From Pseudomonas sp. B20(2017) (GTDB lineage Bacteria > Pseudomonadota > Gammaproteobacteria > Pseudomonadales > Pseudomonadaceae), in NCBI RefSeq assembly GCF_002113125.1, contig NZ_NEJP01000017.1:62001-126000 (forward strand): a DNA stretch of 64,000 nucleotides, given 5' to 3'. Positions within the stretch are counted from its first letter, which is position 1. Each line of letters starts with the position of its first letter. Below the pieces are notes generated by a model. It was not told where the DNA came from, ran no database searches, and worked only from the letters and a program-made list of their open reading frames with translations. This document shows, in pieces, positions 57,750 to 64,000 of this stretch. The position numbers and the translations under genes were made by a program.

Positions 57750-60573
57750 TGAGGGCCTCCTTGATGCGCGCAGCAGTGATTGGCAGATCGCGAACACGTT
57801 TACCGATGGCGTGGGCCACGGCGTTACCGATGGCACCGACCACCGGGATCATCACCACTTCGGCGATGCCTTTTGACGGGTCGCTTGGGGACAGCGGCGG
57901 CAGGATTTCCGACGTCTGCTTCCACACCGCCACATGGCGCGCCATCGGCAGGCGATAACGGTTGAAGTTCCAGTCACCCTCCCCCGGCCCGCCTTCGTAC
58001 AGCGGCATCTCTTCCATCAAGGCGTGACCGATGCCCATGGCGATCCCGCCTTCGAGCTGGCCACGAACCAGCTCTTCAACCAGTACCCGACCGCATTCCA
58101 GCCACGAGTGATGGTTGAGCACTTCGACTTCTGCCGAACCTTTGTTGACCTTCAACTCGACCAGCGTTGCGACCGGGCTGTAGTAGGTCACGGCGGCGTT
58201 GTTCAACTGAACTACCGGATAGGCGATGTTCTGCCGATCCAGCAGATGGAAACCGGCGCTGGTCATCTGTGCTTTCTTCGCCTTAGGGGCGCCATCACCG
58301 TACTTCACCGCCAGACCGTCGAGCGGCAGACGCTCGCGCACGCCGTCGATGCTGTATTCGGCCTCGGCCCAGCTCCAGCGGTTGAAACCGTGAACCGTGG
58401 CGCCAGTGACCAGACCGCGCTCGTGAGCACGCTTGGCCAGCTCTTCGAAAGTCAGCGGCTGCATGCCATTGGCAGTGAGTTTGCCGTCGACCCAGTGCGC
58501 ATCTTCGCGACGCACCACGTAAGGGTTGGCCTGGCCGCCGTACGGGCCCTGACGCCAGATCTCCAGCGCTGCCGGCCACAAACCGTGATTGAACAGCACG
58601 CGCGCCGCTTCACGGGTGGCGTGGCTGAAGTAATAGGCGGAGTTGGTCGCGGACGAGGCCGATGCCAGCTTGCCGACCCAGCGCGGATTGCGCAGGAAGT
58701 TGTCCTGCTCGGCCTGGCTCATGATGTAAGGGTTGCCGGCGGTCACCAGCTGCATTTCATCCCACTCGGTTTCGCCAGTCTTCACGTCGTGAGCCGCGCT
58801 GCCGAGGAAATCAGCCACCACCAACGCTTGCGAGGTGGACATGCCGGTGCCGATCTCGATGCCGATATGACGCAGGGAAATGCGCCCGTCAGCGGTGAAC
58901 TCGATGCTGGCCATCGGCGCTTCAGAACCGGTGCCGAAGTCTTTCTGGCAAATGGCAAAACCCACGCCATACCAGTTGTCCGGGTCTGCTGCTTCACGCT
59001 GTTTCTTGATCGCGTCGCGGTTTTTCCAGACTTCGTGCAGCGAAGCCTTGTCGAGAATCTCGTGCAGGCGCAACGCACCGGCCGGGATTGCGCCCTGGGT
59101 GTTTTTCATCCCCGAACGCAGCGCGTTCTTGCGACGCAGATCAATGGCATCGACACCAAGGCGATCGGCGATTTCGTCGACCATCATCTCGGTGGAAGCC
59201 ATGCTCTGCAGCGTGCCGTAGCCGCGCATCGAACCCGCTTCAACGGCGCGGGAATGGTAAGCGGTGACCTGGAGATCGTTCTGCGGCATGTAATAGATCG
59301 ACTGCGCGGCAGTGGCACCAACGGCGGCCACCGACGGGCTGTAGTTGATCCGGCCACCACCATCGACGCTCATTTCGGCACGGAAAATCTTGAAGCTGTG
59401 ATCGGTCTTGTCCACTGCCAACTGGTAGCGGATGTCGAACGGGTGACGCTTGATGCCGCTCTGGAACTGCTCGTAGCGGTCGTTGGCCAGGCGAATCGGC
59501 ACACCTGCGCCGTACAACGCCGCCAGGGCCGCGTAGTAGACAAAAATGTTGTGGTCCTTGGAGCCGTAACCGACGGTGTAACCCGGGTGCATGTTCAGGT
59601 TCGCCAGGCCGAAACGCGACGGCCCGATCATCTTCGCGGTCTCGGTGGCGGTTTCCAGCGGACACTGAGTGGCGACGACGAAATGCAGGGTCTTGGTCGC
59701 CGGGTCGTACCAGCCGTTGCCGTTGTCCGGCTCCATCGCAGCAGGTTCGATCGACGGGGTTTTGTAGCGCTCGTCGAACACCAGCCAGTTGTCCGGCGGG
59801 GTGTCGATCTCTTTCTTCATGCGGTCGGCGTAGAACAGGCCGCGCTCGGTCAGGTTGCCGTGCAGGTTCGGCTGGGAATTCCACACCGGACGACGGTTCT
59901 TCAGCATCGGGAACAGGATCGAATCCTTGAGGCTGGCGAACTCGTCTTCGTCCGCCGAGGTCGGGCCACCGACGCGCACGTAACGGAAGCTGCCATAGGG
60001 ATCGCCTTCGTAGAACGGTACTTGTGCACCGTAACGAATCGCTTTGTCATTGAATTTGAGTTTGTTCTTGGCCTGGCGGAAACGCTCGAAATCGTTCCAG
60101 ATCAGGATCGCAACCGGGTGACCGATGAACATCGGCACCTTGCCTTCCGGCAGCAGAGGATCCGGTGCGTGCTCTTCCGGGAACACGATGCCGTCCTTGT
60201 CCAGGTCGGCGGCGGTAACGATACGATCAGGCTGCAGATCGGCGCCGAGCCACGACAGGTCGTAACCGTCGTAGATGCGGTCGGCCTTGATGGTTTTCAG
60301 CAACATGGCGTGGCCTTGCTGCTGGGGCCAGCCCGGCATGTCCTTGGAACGGATGTCGCGGGCAAACACCTTGCTGCCGCAGACCTTGGACAAGGCATCG
60401 TTACGCTGGCGCGCCTTGCCGTTGTTGCCGAGCCACTGCTCGGACGGCACGGTCACGCTGTTTTCCATCAAGGCACCGAGCGCCTGACTGCTGAGCGGTG
60501 TGAGCGTAACGCTCACACCCGCCACCAGCCCGCCCTGAAGGAACGAGCGCCGGGATATTTCACGGTTGGACAT
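57742..60573 (-). CDS. Molybdopterin-binding large subunit, TAT-exported (xanthine dehydrogenase family)
   Basis: 943 aa. The N-terminus REISRRSFLQGGLVAGVSVT is a twin-arginine signal, so the folded enzyme should be periplasmic, in line with the cytochrome partner. The remaining chain is the aldehyde oxidase/xanthine dehydrogenase type: YGSKDHNIFVYYAALAALYG, MRGYGTLQSMASTEMMVDEI and a late Glu region GIAMGIGHALMEEMPLYEGG (active-site Glu candidates). It oxidises an aldehyde or N-heterocycle, with water as the oxygen source. The substrate cannot be read. It is the first gene of the four-gene operon. Confidence 0.92.
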   Translation of the reverse strand: MSNREISRRSFLQGGLVAGVSVTLTPLSSQALGALMENSVTVPSEQWLGNNGKARQRNDALSKVCGSKVFARDIRSKDMPGWPQQQGHAMLLKTIKADRIYDGYDLSWLGADLQPDRIVTAADLDKDGIVFPEEHAPDPLLPEGKVPMFIGHPVAILIWNDFERFRQAKNKLKFNDKAIRYGAQVPFYEGDPYGSFRYVRVGGPTSADEDEFASLKDSILFPMLKNRRPVWNSQPNLHGNLTERGLFYADRMKKEIDTPPDNWLVFDERYKTPSIEPAAMEPDNGNGWYDPATKTLHFVVATQCPLETATETAKMIGPSRFGLANLNMHPGYTVGYGSKDHNIFVYYAALAALYGAGVPIRLANDRYEQFQSGIKRHPFDIRYQLAVDKTDHSFKIFRAEMSVDGGGRINYSPSVAAVGATAAQSIYYMPQNDLQVTAYHSRAVEAGSMRGYGTLQSMASTEMMVDEIADRLGVDAIDLRRKNALRSGMKNTQGAIPAGALRLHEILDKASLHEVWKNRDAIKKQREAADPDNWYGVGFAICQKDFGTGSEAPMASIEFTADGRISLRHIGIEIGTGMSTSQALVVADFLGSAAHDVKTGETEWDEMQLVTAGNPYIMSQAEQDNFLRNPRWVGKLASASSATNSAYYFSHATREAARVLFNHGLWPAALEIWRQGPYGGQANPYVVRREDAHWVDGKLTANGMQPLTFEELAKRAHERGLVTGATVHGFNRWSWAEAEYSIDGVRERLPLDGLAVKYGDGAPKAKKAQMTSAGFHLLDRQNIAYPVVQLNNAAVTYYSPVATLVELKVNKGSAEVEVLNHHSWLECGRVLVEELVRGQLEGGIAMGIGHALMEEMPLYEGGPGEGDWNFNRYRLPMARHVAVWKQTSEILPPLSPSDPSKGIAEVVMIPVVGAIGNAVAHAIGKRVRDLPITAARIKEALNG

Positions 60574-60995
60574 GGATCATCCTCTGGGCGGTTATGGATC
60601 CGCCCTTCTGGTTATCTACTGGGAATCTCGAGTCTTGCAGAAGCCCTTTTTGACGAAGCAAAGGGCGTGATGACAGTGCAAAGCTGACCGAAAGGTTAAC
60701 TTTATAGGTTTCTGAGCTCGCAGCAAACAACCAGTTACATAAATTTGACTAAAGAATCAAAAAATCAATGCGGCATTGCATCGCAGCGACCCATGGACGC
60801 AGGGGAGATTGCCGGGCGGCATCGAACGATGCTACGGCCGCGTTCGTCGCCGAATACAAAGAGGAATTGGGGAAGAGGTCAAATTTCAGACACAAAAAAA
60901 CCCGGTCTTTCGACCAGGGTCTTTGCTATCGATGCCGAATCAACCAGAAGTTGCTTTCGGTGTTTCAAGGCGTTCAGTGGTCCTTGAAACAGATA
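60574..60995. other. Intergenic region with terminator, no clear gene
   Basis: About 420 bp between the tRNA-Asp gene and the molybdenum hydroxylase operon, all leftward. It contains the operon promoter zone (AT-rich at 60690-60770) and the tRNA terminator at 60893-60920. Three overlapping short frames on the + strand (60745-61084) run antisense into the tRNA and are not credible genes. Confidence 0.5.
60893..60920 (-). terminator. Intrinsic terminator of the tRNA cluster
   Basis: Leftward ACCCTGGTC-gaaa-GACCGGGT with one bulged base, then seven T residues. Confidence 0.85.
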
Positions 60996-61072
60996 TGGCG
61001 CAGCGGACGGGACTCGAACCCGCGACCCCCGGCGTGACAGGCCGGTATTCTAACCGACTGAACTACCGCTGC
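60996..61072 (-). tRNA. tRNA-Asp (GTC), copy 2
   Basis: 77 nt with encoded CCA. The acceptor arm GCAGCGG/CCGCTGC is complete, the anticodon loop CTGTCAC gives GTC, and the T arm has GGGTTCGAGTCCC. It is the second of three tRNA genes read leftwards and is identical to the copy at 61166. Confidence 0.98.
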
Positions 61073-61165
61073 GTATCGCTTTGAGCTGACGCTCAAGTAA
61101 CTCGTTTGACTGAAAGCTTCGGTGCTTTTCAATCGCGAACCAGACAATGTCTGACTCGTTAAATA

Positions 61166-61242
61166 TGGCGCAGCGGACGGGACTCGAACCCGCGACCCCC
61201 GGCGTGACAGGCCGGTATTCTAACCGACTGAACTACCGCTGC
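61166..61242 (-). tRNA. tRNA-Asp (GTC), copy 1
   Basis: 77 nt, the same sequence as the copy at 60996-61072, with encoded CCA and anticodon GTC. About 90 bp separate the two copies. Confidence 0.98.
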
Positions 61243-61297
61243 GCGTCGGTGCAGGCACTTTCAGCCTACGCTCTTGCTTACGCAAGTATCTCGGGAG

Positions 61298-61373
61298 TGG
61301 TGGGTGATGACGGGATCGAACCGCCGACATTCTGCTTGTAAGGCAGACGCTCTCCCAGCTGAGCTAATCACCC
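61298..61373 (-). tRNA. tRNA-Val (TAC)
   Basis: 76 nt with encoded CCA. The acceptor GGGTGAT/GTCACCC-type arm closes fully, the anticodon arm TCTGC-CTTACAA-GCAGA gives TAC, and the T arm has GCGGTTCGATCCCGT. It is the first gene of the leftward tRNA cluster. Confidence 0.97.
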
Positions 61374-61463
61374 GTTTGCATCTCCGAGGCCGCGAAATTT
61401 ACGCAGGTAGCGAACCTAAGTCAATAGCAGGATTGAAGTTTTTCTAAAAAAGACGAAATTGCT

Positions 61464-62240
61464 TCATTCCGTATAAATCATTTTCTTGGTCATGCCGCCA
61501 TCGACCACGAATTCCTGCCCCGTCACAAACCCGGCATTCTTCGACAGCAACCACGCCACCATCGCCGCCACGTCCTCGACCGTCCCTACCCTGCCCGCCG
61601 GATGCTGGGCATGATCGGTATCGGTCAGAGGCTCCGCGCGCCGCGCGGATGGATCCCGCGCATCGATCCAGCCGGGACTGACCGCATTGACGCGAATCTC
61701 CGGCCCGAGACTGATCGCCAGCGCGTGAGTCAACGCCAGCAAACCACCCTTGCTCGCCGCATAGGCTTCCGTATCAGGTTCCGACTGCGCCGCACGGGTC
61801 GACGCCAGATTGACGATCGCCCCGTTGTGCGCACGCAGATACGGCGCACAGTGCTTGGCCAGCAACATCGGCCCACCGAGGTTCACCGCCAGCACCCGAT
61901 TCCAGTAAGCCAGATCGAGGCTTTCCAGGGTGATGTTGTGCGGATCGGCCACGGCAGCGTTGCACACCAACGCATCCAGGCGACCAAACTGCCCCAGCAC
62001 CTCAGCGACACCCAACGCCACCTGACTTTCGTCCGCGACGTCCATGGCGATGAACCAGGCGTTCTCGCCAAGCACCTTCGCCACTTTCGAACCACGGACA
62101 CGATCAAGATCCGTCAACACCACCTGCCAGCCTTCGCTGATCAGCCATGCCGCGATGCCCAGACCGATCCCGCGTGCGGCACCCGTGACCAACGCAACGC
62201 GACCATGGGTGCCGATCTTTGGCGTAGACAACTCGATCAC
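61464..62240 (-). CDS. SDR-family oxidoreductase
   Basis: 258 aa. The Rossmann nucleotide motif is ALVTGAARGIGLGIAAWLIS (TGxxxGIG, ~17-36). NAAVADPHNITLES has the NNAG-like motif, and the catalytic YxxxK is AYAASKGGLLALTHAL (~158). TGQEFVVDGGMTKKM ends the chain. It is a cytosolic NAD(P)-dependent dehydrogenase of unknown substrate. The start overlaps the metZ stop by 4 nt. This pair follows purF in Pseudomonas genomes. Confidence 0.92.
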   Translation of the reverse strand: MIELSTPKIGTHGRVALVTGAARGIGLGIAAWLISEGWQVVLTDLDRVRGSKVAKVLGENAWFIAMDVADESQVALGVAEVLGQFGRLDALVCNAAVADPHNITLESLDLAYWNRVLAVNLGGPMLLAKHCAPYLRAHNGAIVNLASTRAAQSEPDTEAYAASKGGLLALTHALAISLGPEIRVNAVSPGWIDARDPSARRAEPLTDTDHAQHPAGRVGTVEDVAAMVAWLLSKNAGFVTGQEFVVDGGMTKKMIYTE

Positions 62241-63448
62241 AACGCCGCCAGACCGCGCGACAGGTCGGCTTGCAGGTCAGCGACGTCTTCCAGGCCGACC
62301 GCGATGCGGATCAGGCTGTCACGAATGCCGGCTGCCTCACGCTCCTGCGGCGCCAGACGGCCGTGGGACGTGGTGCTCGGGTGGGTAATGGTGGTTTTGC
62401 TGTCACCCAGGTTGGCGGTGATCGAGATCAAACGAGTCGCATCGATAAAGCGCCAGGCGCCCTCTTTGCCGCCCTTCACCTCAAAGCTCACCACCGCGCC
62501 GAAGCCTTTCTGCTGCCGCTGAGCCAGCTCGTGCTGCGGATGGCTCTTGAGACCGGCGTAATGCACCTTCTCGATGCCATCCTGCTGCTCCAGCCATTCG
62601 GCCAGTTGCTGGGCGTTGGCACAGTGGGCCTTCATCCGCAGATTCAGGGTTTCCAGACCTTTGAGGAAGATCCAGGCGTTGAACGGGCTGAGAGTTGGCC
62701 CGGCAGTACGCAGAAAACCGACGATTTCTTTCATCTGCTCGCTGCGACCGGCCACCACGCCACCCATGCAACGGCCCTGGCCATCGATGAACTTGGTGGC
62801 CGAATGCACAACGATGTCGGCACCGAGCTTCAGCGGTTGCTGCAAGGCAGGCGTGCAGAAGCAGTTGTCGACCACCAGCATCGCACCCTTGGCGTGCGCG
62901 ATTTCCGACAGCGCAGTGATATCCACCAGTTCAGCCAACGGATTGGATGGCGATTCGACGAACAGCAATTTGGTGTTGGTCTTGATCGCTGCGTCCCAGG
63001 CCGACAGATCGGCCAGCGGCACGTAATCGACTTCCACGCCAAAACGCTTGAAGTACTTTTCGAACAGGCTGATGGTCGAACCGAACACGCTGCGCGACAC
63101 CAGCACGTGATCACCGGCGCTGCACAGGCTCATCACCACCGCCATGATCGCGGCCATACCGGTCGCCGTGGCCACCGCTTGCTCGGCGCTTTCCAGCGCC
63201 GCAATGCGCTCTTCGAACGCGCGGACGGTCGGGTTGGTGTAGCGCGAGTAAACGTTGCCCGGCACTTCCCCGGCAAACCGTGCAGCCGCGTCAGCGGCGG
63301 TACGGAACACGTAGCTGGAAGTGAAGAACATCGGATCACCGTGCTCGCCTTCCGGCGTACGGTGCTGACCGGCACGTACGGCCAGGGTATCGAACGCTAC
63401 GCCTTCGAGGTCGCTGTCCAGCCGACCGGCATCCCATTCCTGACTCAT
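62237..63448 (-). CDS. metZ: O-succinylhomoserine sulfhydrylase
   Basis: 403 aa of the Cys/Met-metabolism PLP family. It makes homocysteine directly from O-succinylhomoserine and sulfide, the route used by Pseudomonas for methionine. YSRYTNPTVRAFEERIAALE (~68), the PLP lysine in DIVVHSATKFIDGQGRCMGG (~208) and GDSKTTITHPSTTSHGRLAP near the end are diagnostic. It lies 80 bp after purF, with a hairpin between them. Confidence 0.96.
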   Translation of the reverse strand: MSQEWDAGRLDSDLEGVAFDTLAVRAGQHRTPEGEHGDPMFFTSSYVFRTAADAAARFAGEVPGNVYSRYTNPTVRAFEERIAALESAEQAVATATGMAAIMAVVMSLCSAGDHVLVSRSVFGSTISLFEKYFKRFGVEVDYVPLADLSAWDAAIKTNTKLLFVESPSNPLAELVDITALSEIAHAKGAMLVVDNCFCTPALQQPLKLGADIVVHSATKFIDGQGRCMGGVVAGRSEQMKEIVGFLRTAGPTLSPFNAWIFLKGLETLNLRMKAHCANAQQLAEWLEQQDGIEKVHYAGLKSHPQHELAQRQQKGFGAVVSFEVKGGKEGAWRFIDATRLISITANLGDSKTTITHPSTTSHGRLAPQEREAAGIRDSLIRIAVGLEDVADLQADLSRGLAAL

Positions 63449-63500
63449 GCTGTCACTCCTTGCCCTGTTCTCGATAAATAAAAGTCTTTTGCCAGATACA

Positions 63501-63524
63501 AAACCGGCCCCTAAGGGCCGGTTG
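63501..63524 (-). terminator. Hairpin after purF
   Basis: AACCGGCCC-ctaa-GGGCCGGTT with TTTTG on the leftward side, just past the purF stop codon. Confidence 0.75.
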
Positions 63525-63528
63525 AAAC

Positions 63529-64000
63529 TCAGTTGTTGTACAGATCGATGATCGCACTGACCGCCTGGGTCTTGACCTTCGAGGCATCGTTGCGTGCCTG
63601 TTCGATCTTGTTCAGGTAAGCCTCGTCGACGTCGCCGGTGACGTACTTGCCGTCAAACACTGCGCAATCGAAGTTTTCGATCTTGATCTTGCCGCCGCCG
63701 ACCGCTTCGATCAAGTCAGGTAGGTCCTGATAGATCAGCCAGTCAGCGCCGATCAGATCAGCGACATCCTGAGTCGAACGATTGTGCGCGATCAACTCGT
63801 GCGCGCTCGGCATGTCGATGCCGTACACGTTCGGGAAGCGAACAGCCGGAGCCGCCGAGCAGAAGTAGACGTTTTTCGCGCCGGCTTCGCGTGCCATCTG
63901 GATGATCTGCTTGCAGGTGGTGCCGCGAACGATGGAGTCGTCCACCAGCATTACGTTCTTGCCGCGAAATTCCAGCTCGATGGCGTTGAGCTTCTGGCGT
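63529..64000 (-). CDS. purF: Amidophosphoribosyltransferase, C-terminal part (partial)
   Basis: The open frame enters from the right edge and ends at 63529, giving 156 residues. RQKLNAIELEFRGKNVMLVD and DSIVRGTTCKQIIQMAREAG contain the phosphoribosyl-pyrophosphate-binding loop (VLVDDSIVRGTT type). SAAPAVRFPNVYGIDMPSAH follows. PurF makes 5-phosphoribosylamine from PRPP and glutamine, the first step of purine synthesis. The N-terminal glutaminase domain lies outside the window. It precedes metZ, as in other pseudomonads. Confidence 0.96.
   Translation of the reverse strand, partial: RQKLNAIELEFRGKNVMLVDDSIVRGTTCKQIIQMAREAGAKNVYFCSAAPAVRFPNVYGIDMPSAHELIAHNRSTQDVADLIGADWLIYQDLPDLIEAVGGGKIKIENFDCAVFDGKYVTGDVDEAYLNKIEQARNDASKVKTQAVSAIIDLYNN

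Noticed and set aside
57934..60687. 917-aa open frame on the + strand
   Set aside because: Antisense shadow of the molybdenum hydroxylase large subunit, which has full family motifs on the minus strand.
60745..61084. Small + strand genes upstream of the molybdenum operon
   Set aside because: Overlapping short frames in all three phases that read antisense through tRNA-Asp; no ribosome binding site.

Overview
The window looks like a chromosomal segment of a fluorescent-group Pseudomonas. The signs are high-GC coding, an rsmE-type csrA paralogue, a Pseudomonas REPIN, the thrS-infC-rpmI-rplT-pheS-pheT-ihfA-merR cluster with an apparent ATT-initiated infC, and purF-metZ-SDR at the right edge. 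No prophage, insertion sequence or CRISPR array was seen. The species cannot be fixed from sequence reading alone.

Layout. 1-5.8 kb: a truncated coiled-coil gene, a divergent LysR/MFS pair, a quinone oxidoreductase, an alpha/beta hydrolase, a VOC protein and a small exported protein. 5.9-12.6 kb: a complete RNA-repair locus read leftwards, Ro60/Rsr (TROVE-vWA), a structured non-coding interval, rtcB, rlaP, rtcA, with a sigma-54 promoter and the divergent activator gene rtcR. 12.8-29.7 kb: myo-inositol catabolism, with an ABC importer, iolC-E-B-A-I-D-G in one leftward run, three Gfo/Idh/MocA oxidoreductases and the divergent RpiR-type regulator iolR. Shared GGAATATTTATTCC-like operators lie at three promoters. 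29.8-37.3 kb: tRNA-Pro and the translation cluster (merR, ihfA, pheT, pheS, rplT, rpmI, infC, thrS), read leftwards. 37.6-39.7 kb: small genes, including a cold-shock protein and an I78 inhibitor lipoprotein. 39.7-46.8 kb: a ribose operon (rbsB-A-C-R-K-D) ending in an exported nucleoside hydrolase, with a LacI-type palindrome at the promoter. 46.9-53.5 kb: an asparaginase/glutaminase, an SOS-box-controlled small gene plus endonuclease I, a siderophore-interacting protein, a SPOR lipoprotein, rsmE, a DUF2214 membrane protein, a GNAT enzyme and tRNA-Val(GAC). 53.6-60.6 kb: a PuuB-like oxidase and a periplasmic molybdenum hydroxylase operon (large subunit, 2Fe-2S subunit, tri-haem cytochrome c, XdhC). 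61-64 kb: two tRNA-Asp and one tRNA-Val(TAC), an SDR, metZ and the 3' end of purF.

The most unusual part is the RNA-repair locus. The Ro60-like gene carries an exact 66-bp tandem duplication over its vWA MIDAS motif. The 235-bp gap before rtcB holds three copies of a 21-nt repeat and two segments with complementary ends, which I read as Y-RNA-like candidates. A second notable element is a hairpin in the thrS leader whose 7-nt loop imitates the anticodon loop of tRNA-Thr(GGU). Gene functions are family assignments from motif reading. RNA structures and operators were found by eye and have not been computed.
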